64,000 nucleotides of DNA from Thuidium tamariscinum (Eukaryota; Streptophyta; Bryopsida; Hypnales; Thuidiaceae): contig OX344751.2 of NCBI GenBank assembly GCA_947034885.2, positions 38,903,082 through 38,967,081 of the forward strand, written 5' to 3'. Made by a program: the position numbers and the translations under genes. Shown here one piece after another: positions 45,901-58,869 of this stretch. Numbering within the stretch: position 1 is the first letter of the stretch; the number at the start of each line of letters is the position of its first letter. The notes below the pieces were generated by a model, which worked only from the letters and a program-made list of their open reading frames with translations, searched no databases and had not been told where the DNA came from.

Positions 45901-48900
45901 ACTGAATCCTGCCAGGACGGCAGAGATTTGTCTGTGCTCCTTTAATTTTCTGGCAATATTAAACTCTATTCTCAACAGTTATCCTGGTCCCCACTCAAGG
46001 TCCCCATTTCGCAAACTTTAGAATCGAAATGATTATTCTTTCTAAAAGGAACGTACCCATTCCCAATGCGCCACTTCGACTGAAAAAGAAAGGTGTCAAC
46101 TTGGGAGAATGAGAAGACCGTAACAATGAGATCGAAGGGAATGTCGACTTCAATGCCATATATTTGTCGGTTAAATTTGCAAACTTTAGCCAAGTTGCTC
46201 ATGAAAATTATCGACATTTTCAAGTTTCCATATGAAATATATTGCTAACAGACCACGGACAAAAACTACATGATCGACTTCGCAAAAAAAGAACCAATTT
46301 TCGAGTCACCTCAATATTCTCCCTGGACACTGGATAGTAAATACAATTGCATTGACACGTCTGAGGATGCGTCATTCACTCTGGTTGTAGTGTCCTTTGT
46401 ACTTAAGATTAATGTAATTACAATTTTCAATCTCCTTTAGGTCTACTGATTGGTGTTTTTCGACTTGCACACTCAATTGCAAGCACACCCAACCTCTAGT
46501 ACCGTCTGTCTAATTTAGCTTGCTTTCTCAAGAGGTTCACGGTACATCCAGAAATAGAAGGTTTACCTGTAGGAAACACTATTTAGTACACTTCCAGTCA
46601 AGGTCAAGTGCGAAGTCAGTCAGCTCTGTCTGCCAAGTACGAGTTCTTTAATTGATTTCTTAATTGCAGTATGAGGATAATTTCTGCCAAGGGGTGTGGG
46701 ATCTGCCCCAAGTTGTGGTTTCACAATCGCATGACAGAAGTCGAGTCTTAACAAAGTGCCCAATTTGGTAACAAACATGTGCATTGGGAAGCAGGTATCA
46801 CCAAATCTGACAACCGTATTAATTGTCCTCAAATTCCCCACCTGGGAACTCAGCAATGACTTCTTTGGTATTAGCAATGAGCTTAGGTCACAACATCACG
46901 AAAGATTCTAGATGAGAATTTAAATTTACACCAATAGACTGCCTCCCAAATTTCAATCCTGGAAGTAAATTATTTCAACGGTGGAGGTGGGGTGTCGTCA
47001 TATCTATCCATGCAAGGAATAATAATTAAAGCACACAGAGATGACTTTCACTATTCCTCAATATATGTAACTGCCGACTGTTTTCAGTGGTCCTCTCTCG
47101 CAAGCGTTTTCTTTTGATTCCTTTTTTTCAACTTGCCAGTGTCCATTTCTTCTACGCACTTGCATATTCCTTCTGGTTGAATATTCACCAACTCAGAATG
47201 TCACATGTTTCTACCAATTGGGAACGACCGAGGGGAACATCCAGCAACTGCTGAATCATGCTTTGCGTAACAAAATCTCAGTGACTCTAATCATCTCAAA
47301 CATTTTTTTATTGTGAGGCGACAATTAGTCCAGTATTTCAATAAATAAAAAATAGGGATAATCCACCATTCTACTGAGGAATAGTGACCCCTCGCTCGCT
47401 CGATGGTTCCATGAACTAAGGACCTCCCGTGGTTTCAATTGCTCCAACATGTATGTGCTGAATTCCAACAAAAAATAATTCCTCTAGGCCCCTCGATAAA
47501 ATACTTTCTGCAGGCATTCAATCTGTAGTGTAGGTAGGCATGCAGGAATCATGCGGCATGTTACACATCTTCGCTCGCAAATATCTGCATGTCTCAAGAT
47601 TACGCAGGTGGTCATCCTCCCTGTTCCTTCAGATCCTCTGCCTGGTACTCTTCGATTTAGACCAGAATTATGAAGAATACGTGCAGCTAGTCGATCGGCA
47701 GTGATTTTCGTCGTGATCTTGCAGTCAAACAGACTGTTCCACGGTCCTTATTTGGTCCTTTAGAAAAATGAGAGTGGAATTAATTTAAGAGCTGTTGTAA
47801 TTCGTAAAGCTCGCGTGGTGATCGAGGATGACGTAACTTACTTGATTCAGAGTTCATTGAATTTGCGTTCAGTCCTTCGATACAAATCAAAGGAGCAGGT
47901 GATTGCACATTCTGGGAATTTGCATTGTGGTGCCAGAAGTGGATTCTTGAAGTGAGCTGCGAGAAGTAAAATCAGCATGTGTGTAGCTGGCAGGTTCGTA
48001 TTTTATCTCTTTGGCAATGGAATTCCGTTTCATTTGTTTCAAAGAATAAAATAAAATAAAATCAGCATGACAATGTTAATCGACTGCCGCAGTATCCTCG
48101 GTTCAACACTTCAATTGGGAAGCAGGAAAATTTATGTCAGATAAAGTTTTCCTGCAATTCAGACAAGGTTGTCCATGGAGGGCTGGACATGGCTAGCTCC
48201 TCTTTGATGGAAGCAACAAATGCATTACAAAAAATGATGAATTTAATAGTTGCAGTAAGGGTAGTCACACACCTTCTTCAATACTCCAACATTTTTTAAA
48301 GAATGGGGATGTGGAACTTAAAGATTGGATGTCCGCAAGTTGTGAAGAATAGAATATACTTGTTTGGAGAATGCTTGGTTGGTTCTTTCTACTCCATTAC
48401 CCCTTCCTTCTTGCACATTGGTTTGTTTTGCTAAATCTCTGTTGCTTTTGCATGACTTTCAATCTCTATAGCCTCCATTCTCTATTTCCATTCACAATTC
48501 ATGTTTGAAGGATGTCATACCTTCTTCATGAATCCATACTCTCCATTAGCTCATTTTTTTTCTCATTCTTTGGAAAAATTTTCCACAATGAAAAAAGTTA
48601 GACTACCCCTAATGCAAAATGTCAAAGCAACATTGAGAAAAAATGAAAGGGTACTAGAATTATTTATAAGGCTTTATCAAAGATTTTACTTTGTTTTTAC
48701 ACTTTTGTTGCATAAGCCTAAATGTATTTGATAGTTTAATGGAGCAAATTATACTTGTCCTACTTAGACTAATTATAACATTCCAAACGCAATTTGTATC
48801 AAATCAAATATTGGAAATGGATCCTACTTACTTTGTTCAAATAGACATAATCTCAAATCTTCAATCAAACATTGGTTGCTTACAAAAAGGATTAAGAAAC

Positions 48901-50508
48901 CTTATTGATCCTTTTTTTATAGCTTTATATTGAATGCATGATTATAAATAGACCACATCATAAGTATTTACAATAGGCTAAAGGTATATTCCCACTTGTA
49001 TTTAGTGTAGCTTAGTTAAAAGCTGAACAATGGACATGGGGTGCCATCGTATATCCAAGCCTACATGGAAGGATAAGAGCTGGGTAGAGACAGGAGATTC
49101 AACAATCAACATGTAGTCAACATTGCAATTTTCTATATTGCAATATTTGTCTACGATGTAGTATACAAGCCTACAAAGAACCACGATGGTGTACTAGGCA
49201 ATTGGAGTTCACACATGTTTTGTATACTACCTCAGATTAAGAAGCATGAACTTCATGAAAATATTGTATCACACCAACAAGTTCGGCAGTTTTTCCCACC
49301 ACTGCAAACTCGTTTATGGTAGTGATGCCCTCAAATGAACACACCCTTCTAAGACCTCTACACGACAGACGTTCAAAAACAAAAGACCTTGAAGAGCCGC
49401 CAAAGCCTACTGAATTGAAAATCAAGTAGGTCAACTAAAGTAAGAAAATTGGATACGACAAAGGGATTCAATGCGATGTACCAAGGCATGCACTATGTCC
49501 TACACTTCGAAGCTCATCACGTCAACTACCTCCACTTATAGCCCCTACCGAATCCAATATCACAATGCTCAACACAAAAGAATTGCTCTCCCTGCTACTC
49601 TAGCCATGAAACAAAAGCAAAAACACGATGAATGCAACAGCATTGCCTTAGCTGTGTTTGTACAACCTTCATGTCCTGAGTATCACACACAAAACTTCAA
49701 GGACCCCACCACAGTGACAAGAGCAGATGACGTGCCCTCACAACAACATAATTGACGTGCAATGGAAAACCTAAAAACTCCCACCCACTTTCAACGTTCA
49801 TAACATATTTCCAAAACCCTATGTCTCTATGCAATTCCCAAACCTCCTACCTCCCAATGCCAAACCTGTGAATTAGGCTAACATCTCCACTTCAAAAAGA
49901 TTGCATTTGCGAATTTCTACAATTGGCTTCATTAAGCAAAAGTGGGAATGGACCTTAAGCATCTTAAAATGGCATCAATACCTTACTTCATCAACAATAA
50001 AATAATCATAAATAATAGCAACACCTTCCTTTCTTCTACACCTAAAAATAGCTTTGAATGAACACTTCTATGACTTCAAATCTCAACTTTCAACATGTAA
50101 CTAATGAAAGATGAAGAGCTTTTTGAAAGAACCAATGAAAGTTAAATATTCCAAGGGTGTCTATTCAAAAAAATTCAATGAGTCTAGTATTAAGTGTAGA
50201 TTACCTATCCTATGTTCGCAACCTAAATATTTATAGATTATTACTAAAGCATCCAAAAATGATGAAACACTTTGGTTTCATTTATCTAGAACTTACTCAT
50301 CTATTCAAATTTATTTAGTTATCCAATCTGAGGTAGTAAAAGTAGAAAAAATGATGCATATAGGTGCACTTACTTTAAGTGAGAACTTCAAGATTCCATA
50401 ACTAATTCAAACGATGACGAAATTGTATAAAATGATTGGATTCTAATCAAAATTACATTCCCTTCCGAACTGATGCAGCAGCATAAGCACATCAAACAAA
50501 AAGCTAGA
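42981..50508. other. long gene-poor stretch of complex sequence
   Basis: The sequence is less AT-rich than 11-41 kb to about 48200 and lacks the MITE families above. Open frames are below 100 codons and unlike known proteins. Minor features are a tandem 18-mer with core TCGATTAGTCTCCAAAG at 44341-44376 and CTAGCTAGC clusters at about 44985-45020. Low-copy regulatory sequence or non-coding RNA genes cannot be excluded. Confidence 0.35.
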
Positions 50509-50581
50509 CGCCACCCCAGGGGCTCGAACCCTGGACCACAAGGTTAAGAGCCTTGCGCTCTACCAACTGAGCTAGGACGGC
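50509..50581 (-). tRNA. trnK-CUU: tRNA-Lys(CUU)
   Basis: 73 nt on the minus strand. The acceptor arm GCCGTCC pairs with GGGTGGC (two G-U pairs). The D-arm contains AGCTCAGTTGGTAGAGC, the anticodon loop is CTCTTAA with anticodon CUU, and the T-arm CAGGG-TTCGAAC-CCCTG is perfect. The A and B boxes match consensus and there is no intron. It is a typical nuclear gene, and CCA is not encoded, as expected. Confidence 0.97.
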
Positions 50582-51402
50582 AGTCACATCCAACCACTGG
50601 TCGCCACATCTACATACCACCTGGACCGGGTAAGCAACAATGCAGGCTTTGCATGATAGAAGTCATTAACAAAAACCATATATAGAAATAATCCGGTTCA
50701 AACTACTGCAAGTTCTATGTCAATCTATTCAAAAATATGGCGAAGTGCCAATCATATTATGCATAGAAAGACTCGGTGTATATTGCTACTTTATTTTCCT
50801 GTACCAGACAGAGTACGTACACTTCCCAAAGTCTTTCAGTCTTATGAAAATAAGTTCGAGGGATTCTGATGAGCGCTCTTGTCAAGGCATTCGTAGGCTC
50901 ATACCAGAATTACTGACTCCTTACAAGGAAATTGAATTCTTGGCAGCTGGCCCGTCAAACACGTATGTAGGGAAGTGTTGCCCAGTGCGATTTCTCCGAG
51001 CTGCTCATAACATGATGAAGTGCACTGAACTCGTCTGGAACAACGGTAAAACTTCAAGAAACTCGACCATCAAATGTCAATAAAGCCAGTCGAAACAACA
51101 GAGCTTAACAAACAGCTACCACATAGAAGGAACCACAAAACCATGTCACATTTCAATCCTGATGAGTTCGTTCCAGGGCATAACTAAAAGCATCAATTGA
51201 CTTAGAAAAGCAATCTTTACAGGGGTCCAAATGTTTAGACATTTTCAAAACATTCTAGAAATTGGTGTTCTATTTTTTGAAGTACTGTAAAAGAAATCAC
51301 CTGTACTGAAGAAAATGCAACAGATAGTACAGGACTTCAAAAACCAGGCCAGGCAAACTTAAAATCGATATTGTGGAATGCAGCGTTCAAAAACAAATAC
51401 GA
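50582..51402 (-). other. downstream flank of the SmG gene
   Basis: Probably includes the 3' untranslated region of the SmG gene. A 112-codon plus-strand frame (50745-51083) has no family resemblance and is taken as chance. Confidence 0.4.
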
Positions 51403-52349
51403 TCACGTCCTCACAGGTTCCAGAGCTTCGATCATGACTACGCTGTTTCCTCGTATAACCTGCCACACATGTATCCGATTAGCTCACAGCGTAAACCCTC
51501 AAAAATTGTCACAATCCGGAAACGAAAGAGGAGCCTGGAGACAGAATACAAATATCAGGAGTAAAGCCAGTAGGAGTAAAGCCACTGCGAACTCAACGAA
51601 CGGAGGCCTCACCACCATGCCGATCTCATTTTTATCTGCACCGCTGATCTCGACCGTGTTGTCGAGCACAAGATTCATAAACTGATCAAAACCTCGCAAA
51701 ACTCCAACCACGTTCCTGCCGGCATTGAGCTTGACTGCAACAAACAGAATTGCTCTATTGGACCGGTTCCGATAATATTGCAAACTGTACAAATGACAGA
51801 ACTTGGATAAATGTTTTCCTTCTCATCATATTATCACCGAGCTGTAGTGCAAAAATCGGTGTCCGAGATATGAGATTAATTGTAAAAATATAAAATTGGT
51901 GGCCAGTTATGAGATTAATTATAAGGGTACATTCACAACGAGTAGAACATCCTATCCTTCAGAGGGATAAAATACTCCTTCACACAATCTCGACCCTCCA
52001 TCATCACAATGGATGTATTCTGACGCTCAAGGATCAGATATCCCCTTGAAGTCTCCTCCAATATCAACCCTCCATTGAAAGGGGGAAAATTCAAATTCTC
52101 TCAGGGTTAAAGAAAAGTTATCTCCCTTGGTGTAGATGTGACCTATAATGAGTTACAAACTACAGCTCCACTTATACCAACACGTTGTCCAGTTTTAACT
52201 GCGATTAGTTACAAACCTAAGATATGAAACAGTGTGAATAGAAAACACGGAAACCAGAAGAACGTCTTCCAAATCAGACAACAACACTTACTGTTCAGCT
52301 TCTTGTCCATGTACTTCTTCAAATCGGGAGGTTGGCCTGACTTGCTCAT
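51403..52349 (-). CDS. SmG: small nuclear ribonucleoprotein G (SmG)
   Basis: Three exons join in phase: 52349-52292 (MSKSGQPPDLKKYMDKKLN...), 51734-51613 and 51459-51403, giving 78 residues, the normal SmG length. Both introns are GT-AG (GTAAGT and GTGAGG donors, TTGCAG and GGCAG acceptors). The Sm1 motif is seen as VLRGFDQFMNLVLDNTVE, with the invariant Gly, Asp and MN. The Sm2 motif is IRGNSVVMIEALEP. SmG is one of seven proteins forming the ring around the Sm site (U-rich) of U1, U2, U4 and U5 snRNAs in the nucleus. The start is certain: CCACCATGAGC context, and family N-termini begin MSKSGQPPDLK. The usual KLNANR segment reads KLNAGR here, a mild departure. The U2 RNA gene lies 49 kb to the left. 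Confidence 0.96.
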
Positions 52350-52840
52350 GGTGGAGGAGAGACGAAACCGAGGCTGCCAAACGCTGTCCTGCCAACAAGG
52401 CGCAATCCATTGCTCGTCATTTCATCGACACAACCTCTTCCAAAAGCCTAAACCTTCGCAACAGCAACAACGAAACCCCAAACCTCCCACAATTCCAAAG
52501 CATTCCGTATACTCACAGCAGTAATACCTGTGCCAGGAAAAAGAAAAAAGAAAAGTCGCAAACTGGACAAGGCACGAAAACTTCAGGTTCGGTCACAATC
52601 GACAAACACTAGGCTTTCGAACAAAAACAAAAACTCCGGCGCCCAGTGAAAAGGGAAACTGAACAGGAAACAGAGAATCTGCGATACTGGGGTTTAGTTC
52701 GGGTTTCTTGTCGCACTGTTGACCACCAAGCATACAGTGTGGTTATCGTAGGGCATCTCCAAACGAGCCCGGCCCGGCAGGAGAGCAGCAACATTTTAAA
52801 AATGGAAGAGGGTCCGTAATCAATATGCCAACCTTATTTA
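52350..52840 (-). promoter_or_regulatory. SmG 5' leader and promoter region
   Basis: This interval upstream of the SmG start contains no other gene. A GTGAGT at about 52520 on the minus strand could be the donor of an intron in the 5' leader, but this is not firm. No clear TATA box was found. Confidence 0.35.
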
Positions 52841-53425
52841 AGGTGGGTAAACCTAAAAGCGCCACTTTTAGGGCTGTGGGTTATTTGAAGGCTAAATATT
52901 GAGTAGGGTATAGAGAAAACAGAAGACATATGCTGGAAAGGAAGAAATGAGTAATGACCATTATAAAAACAGTAAATCTTAAAGCACAGTAGAGGTGTGA
53001 AGTTCTAAAAGTAAGGTGACAAAAACAGCTCATAGGTCACACTATAAAAGACCAGTTATGAACTTGTGGCCCCCCTCGCAAAGTGTCAAAAGAGAAATAA
53101 ATGTGGCTATCATCACATTCTCCAAGTCAGAAAAGTAATTGATGACTGAAATTTTGAAAACACTTTAATTCAACTAACCTCTTCTTAGAAACCGTAATTA
53201 AGTACCCATAAATAGTTTTTCTTTTCTATTCTAATGGTCCAACCGTCACCTGATCTTTCTTCATAGAGTACCTTTTTATGACCTTAATTGCAGTATAAGT
53301 GTAGCAATATCACCTGAAACCGCCATTCACACTCAGTCTCCACTTTGAATACATTCATAGTCCATTGTAGGGCTAATTTTAGAATGTGCTTTAAGGCACT
53401 GCGGGAATTTTGGGTGTACCTACCT
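52841..53425. mobile_element. MITE family B, copy 3 (long form)
   Basis: Ends AGGTGGGTAAACCTAAAAGC and, inverted, AGGTAGGTACACCCAAAATT, with TA outside both (52839-52840 and 53426-53427). At 585 bp it is twice the length of copy 2, and the interior is unrelated to it apart from the subterminal regions, so it may be a different deletion derivative of one parent. Confidence 0.75.
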
Positions 53426-53427
53426 TA

Positions 53428-54195
53428 CCGACTCTGAATTGAAAAGGAGGAGAATTGCATTGGTAGAAGCTACTTATGATGGAGTTTGAGTAGGACCTTG
53501 CTTGGAAAAGCATGCCATTACTGTTGGGATGTAATTGCATGTAGTATAGCTATATACTTTATCTAAATTTGATTTTTTCATACATATTGGAAGTAATTAC
53601 TACTTATATGATATTATTAATTCAAACACGAGAAGATTTATCATTAAGTAATCAACAAAAAAATCGTTTCAATTCCTAAATGAATAAGTTCATTACTTGT
53701 TTTTACAATAATCTTGAAAGTTATATATGGGATGTTTCTTGTCCTCTATTACTTTATAGCTTCGACAAATCAAATTATAATTGTACAATTGGACTTCAAA
53801 ATCCTTCATTCACTCTACTCCATTTTGTTACTATTTATGATCAAAATTTTGTATATTTCTTATCCAAATATGATATCATGTACATGTCACATAGACATTG
53901 TAAAAAATCTAGATTCTTTTGTGAAAAGTTGAAATTAATTTGAATTTTTTAAATAAAAGTGAAAAAAATTTGAATCATATACAAATGCTCCTATACAATT
54001 AAACAAATGCTAATATCTTTCTTAAGTGTGTATAATTTCCTAAACATGTTTAGAGTATCTTCATTTAATCCAACTTTTTGTTTCAATCTAATTAGAAAAA
54101 TTATAAATTGTGGTTATATGTCCAAAGTTCAAATTGTTGTAAAATATTCAATTTTAGAATTTATTTTCCTAAACTTTCAAATAGGCATAGGAAAA
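53428..54195. other. AT-rich intergenic, nothing seen
   Basis: Short AT-rich open frames only (for example 53680-53943), composed of biased residues and unlike known proteins. Confidence 0.4.
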
Positions 54196-54428
54196 GGGGC
54201 ACTATTTTGTAAGCCTAGGAGTATAAGCCCATGAGTGTAAAAGACAAGATTCCTATTGTGTAGGTGTCTATATCATAGAAACTTTCTATAATTATAATAC
54301 AACTATATTATAGATACGTATATTATAGTTGTTTGTGTTATAAGCACCTTCAATGGTTGTAAGATAGCTACTTATAAACATGAAGGCTCACATGCTTACA
54401 TTTTGTGCTTACATACTAACATTGATGG
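54196..54428. mobile_element. MITE family C, copy 4
   Basis: Ends GGGGCACTATTTTGTAAGCC and, inverted, CATCAATGTTAGTATGTAAG, matching both ends of copies 1 and 2. Internal TAAGCACCTTCAATGGTTG is shared with copy 3. Confidence 0.65.
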
Positions 54429-56163
54429 AAGTAGGGGTGTTTGTACATTATAGTACATAATTCTTTTACACAATGCAACTATATGCATCAAAGTTCAAAA
54501 CTCTGAAAATTCACCTTGGTAAGAGAAAATTGAACTAGGATAGACTGTAATTTTCTCTTCAAGCCATCAAGCAAGGCTAAGTATCAACAATGCCACCATT
54601 CATAAAAAAAACCACTTCAAATCTAATTCCTATATGTTCAAGTGAATTTTTCAAATTTTGAATTCTTATGCATATCAATGCATTGTATCAAAAATTGTGT
54701 AATATTGTAGTATTCAAACACCTATAGAAATTACACTTTCATAAAATTTATTACATTAGGTGGCTTCTAATAATGATAATGTATCATCTTTGAAGCTAAA
54801 GTTAACAACAAGAGTAAAAACAAGGAGATATAGGTTTTCAATATACAATACAAGGAATCCATGGATAAAAATCTTGTTCAATAGAAAATCAATAATATCA
54901 TAATGAAGGAATTTCCAATGCATTGCATTTGATATGCATTTTGAAAGGGTTCTTCAAAGACATGCTATAATTACAACACACATTGAGTTTGTTTTTTTGT
55001 CATATACTTTAATCTAATGACAATGCACTATATGAAGTTGTCATTTATTAAATTGTCCCATATCTTTGATAATCTACTTTAAATCTTGCCAAAAAGTATA
55101 TCAAGGCTAAGATCATGTATGGCTCAATGTTAACCCTTAAAAGAATGATTAGTGACTATGCAAATCATCCACTAGAAGAAAATCGTGTTTTTTTTGGTGT
55201 CTGGCAAAGACATACGCATGTCTATGGCTAAACATATAGCTGTCCATATAGATGTTTACATGTCATAGAGTGCACTTGAATGTTAGGAGTAGAATTTTGT
55301 GGATGTTAGACATGAAGGCAGAAAATTACAATGAAAAATAAGTTGGAATTCTTGTCCAATTCAATGGCAAGACAATGAAGTTTGAGCTCTCCATTAAGAA
55401 AAGGCAACAATTAACACTTTAATAAAAAAAACTAAACTTTGAAGTCTTTTATATAACTCTATTTTCAATCATTTTGGAAAATAAAATAAAGTCATAGAAT
55501 ATAGAATGTATGTAACAACATTCTAACTATTGGAATTGGTATTTTTCAATTCCATAACTAAATTCTTAACAATTTCATAGTTTAAATTATTTTCTACTAA
55601 CTTCTTTCTATTTGCTATTTTTTTCAAGCATGAATATGAATATTTAAAAAAAAATTCTTGTATATATTTCCAACTTGTTTCATCAACATATTTCCAAGTT
55701 TCAAGATTCATACTTTTTTGTATGAAAAGTTTGAATGAGGAAATCTAACTATTTGGGAAGACTTGAAAATACTTCTTATTGAAACAAAAGCATCAAGACT
55801 TTGCAACTCGCAAGGTTCTTTATATTAAAATTTTAGAAGAATGTACTTTAGTAAGTAAACTTAAGGGTCCTAGAGTTGGACTTATTAAAAAAAATATAGA
55901 TGAAGATTTCAACCTTGCTTTATAGACTAGTTTTTTGAAGCAAACTTAGGCCTCTAGACATGAAAATACTATAGGAGTTTAATGACAAGCTAAGGCCTTC
56001 TAGGACTAGGCTTGGTGTTGAGAAAATTGCTAACAAAAATTATTTTTTGGAATGTTTCAATTTACTTGATCCACTTCAATAGTAAATATATGGCTTGCTA
56101 AGCACAACATTTAGATTGCAAAGTCAAAGTAATAAGGGAGAAAGCCCAAAAATTGCTCAAGTT
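54429..56163. other. AT-rich intergenic, nothing seen
   Basis: No gene, RNA or clear element ends are recognised. Confidence 0.4.
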
Positions 56164-56267
56164 TTAAAATTGCCCACCTTCTCAAATGTACATTGTTTGT
56201 ACATGTTGCTTTTTCATCTTTACAAGAATGTTCAAACAATGTACATGTAAGAAGGTAGGCAATTTTA
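56164..56267. repeat. short foldback (hairpin) element
   Basis: The arms TAAAATTGCCCACCTTCT and, inverted, TAAAATTGCCTACCTTCT continue with AATGTACATTGTTTG against CATGTACATTGTTTG, around a loop of about 30 bases. It is probably a small MITE. A transcript would form a long, nearly perfect hairpin. Confidence 0.65.
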
Positions 56268-56582
56268 TTGCCCTATACCATTTCAACTTCAAAATTTTAT
56301 AACTAATTTCACATAGCTCCAAAAAATGAAAGGACTTGGATTAGATGCCAATTCCACTTGTCTTTCAAGGAAAATTACTAATAAATAATTCAAGAAGTTT
56401 CACCTCCCCAAAATTTAGTTTCAACTCTTAGATGGACACTTTATGGACCTTTTCTTTTATTCACTTTTTTCTTTTGCATGCCCTAACCGCACAAACTTTG
56501 GGAAAACAATAAAATTCATAACTTGCTTCAAAAGATTTTTGACCTCTTTTTTAAACTATCCCTTAGGTAAACGAATGTTGTT

Positions 56583-58222
56583 TTTAAAACCCCTAAAGGA
56601 CTATTGTCCCCTTAAGGGACAAAATGGAATTTGAGTGAATTCCTATGGCTTGAATTTTTGGTGAAACTTTTTGAAACTTCTCATAAGATAAAGAAATTTA
56701 TTAGCTTTACAGAAATATGATTTAATTTCAATCAGTGCGTGGGAGCAAAAGTTATACCACAAAAAGCCCAAAACTAAACTCACAAGCAAAATAATGAATT
56801 TGGAAAAAAGACTACATTAAATTAATTTTTTTGTTTTTAAATAACAATTTTTTTTCTATATGTGAAGCTTTGATTAATTCTATTTCTATTTGAACTAGTA
56901 ATGAGAAAGATATAGACAAGATTGTTTTGGGGGCAATTTTAGCACTTTTTGAAAAAACAACTTGTAGGATTCATTTTTGAATGCAATTTTTACAATTTTT
57001 TAAGAAAAATTCTAGGACAATTGAGTTATTTGTAAAGTATACTAAAATGGGATTTAAATCCATGAGTTTTGTGAAAAAGTCGGTTGGGTTAAAAAAGTTG
57101 AAATAAAAACTGGGTATGAAACTTATTTTTCCATCAAAACATTAGGAGGGATTTGAGGGCTGCAAAGGGCCGTTTCGGGACTGTTCCCGAAACTAGTCTG
57201 GGAACGGCTGGCCGCTAGTCAATGAAATATGAAAAAAAGTCAAAAAAAAAAATTTTAAAAAAAATTCGATGACGTGGCACGGTCTTGACCACGTCAGATT
57301 CCTGCAGAACTGTGTTCCCACGGCTGCTTTCGTGATTTCGGGCTGTGGGAACTCACAGGCTCCCAGAGCCCTCAAATCCCTCCTGATGTGGTGCCTAAAA
57401 GAGTTTGGTCCCCACTTTTGAAGTTGTATGACATAAATATCTTGCAAAAAGGTTTGACGCTTCAACTATAGTTGCCTTCTCAACTTCAAAAAAAGTCATG
57501 TCCAAAGTAGGGGGACTTTACAAATAACTCAAATGTTTCATGTACTTTCTTAAACAATCCCACCATTTGGATTCTTATATTTCAATATCATATTAGAGCT
57601 ATTAAGCATTTAGTTTTTCTTTCAATCTTAGACCTACTTCTACTTAACAATTTTTAAACCCTAAAGGACTGAGGCTATTTTTTTTTATCAAAACCACTTA
57701 AAACTATATTTCTGCTGATTCATCCAAGAAATTAAAAAAATGTTTTAAAATTTGACCATAGAATCTTGTATTTCACACATTCAATATCATATATTAAAAT
57801 TTTCATAAAGTTTGACCATACATATTAGAAGATATGAACAATCAAAGTTATTTTTTCAAGAAAATATTGAAACTGCCCAAAAAACTATATTGTTCATAAC
57901 TTTCTTGTTATTAGTCTACATAGAATGAATCAAAGCTTCACATATAGACAATAATATATTATTTTATAATTTTTTTTTGAAAAATTTAAGTTTGTGTTTT
58001 TGAAAAATTTGTTTTACCTACCTAGTTCAATTTTGGACTTTTTGTTGTATAACTTTTGCTCCCAAGCACCAATTGAAATAAAAATTGAATTCTACTACAA
58101 AGCTCATCAATTTTTCTATCTTATGAAAAAATTTCAAAAAGTTTCACCAAAAATTGAAGTCATAAGAACCTGTTCAAAATCCATTATATCCTTGGAGGGA
58201 ATAATGGTCTTTCAAGTATTAA
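56583..58222. mobile_element. large foldback element, family G, with MITE D inside
   Basis: Two long inverted arms: 56585-56900 pairs with 57870-58222. Matching blocks are TTTTTGGTGAAACTTTTTGA, GGGAGCAAAAGTTATACCAC (right arm GGGAGCAAAAGTTATACAAC) and CTATATGTGAAGCTTTGATT (identical in the right arm). The ends read CTAAAGGACTATTGTCCC and, inverted, TGAAAGACCATTATTCCC. The middle contains MITE D copy 3. No transposase is seen. Single-arm relatives lie near 16600 and 39420-39990. Confidence 0.7.
57139..57390. mobile_element. MITE family D, copy 3
   Basis: About 250 bp. Ends ACATTAGGAGGGATTTGAGG and, inverted, CACATCAGGAGGGATTTGAG; arms GGGCCGTTTCGGGACTGTTC and CTGTGGGAACTCACAGGCTC; GACGTGGCACGGTC and GACCACGTC in the right arm. 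Nested in the G foldback. Confidence 0.75.
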
Positions 58223-58869
58223 AGAAAGAAATTAGGTGTGCTTTGTGAATTTTTTTTCCTTAGATTCTCAACTCAATTTTTTAATACAAAAGATTTTTAA
58301 TTTAAATCCATAGTCTGGAATTTTCCTAAAAATGGTATTTGAAGTCATTTGAAATTGCAAATCGTAGTTCAAAGTTCTTTTTCCAACTTGGAATGCTCAT
58401 ATCTTTCAATTTCTATGGACAAACTTCATGAAATTCTTACCACATCATCTCAAACAAGTTAAATACAAGATTCTATGGTTAGATAAAATAATGTGTTTTC
58501 ATTGCAGTTTTTGGGATGAGCACAACAAAATGGCAGTTTAGAGTGGTTTTTGACCCCCCAAAATGGTCTTCATCCTATAGGAATTAAGGATTAATTCAAA
58601 CATTGATTTGACCATTTTTTGACACAATTTTACATACTTACTGCAAATATATGGTATACAACTATGCAACTTGAATTGCTTAAATATGCATTTTTAAAAC
58701 TTCTTAGTTTAAGACAAAATGTTTATATTGTATTTATTTAATGGTTTTAAGGATGCCATAGAATGAAAGCTTGTGGTAGAATTAAGGGCAAGCCTAGATA
58801 ATGGGAAGCACTATAATTAGTTTCATGTTTTCAATCATCATTGGAGTAATGAAGCTATTTGGGGTCACC
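58223..58869. other. AT-rich intergenic, nothing seen
   Basis: No gene or element boundary is recognised. Confidence 0.4.

Noticed and set aside
49237-49434. Possible PPR-repeat fragment on the minus strand
   Set aside because: The frame KTAELVGVIQYFHEV vaguely fits the second helix of a PPR motif, but only one weak unit is present.
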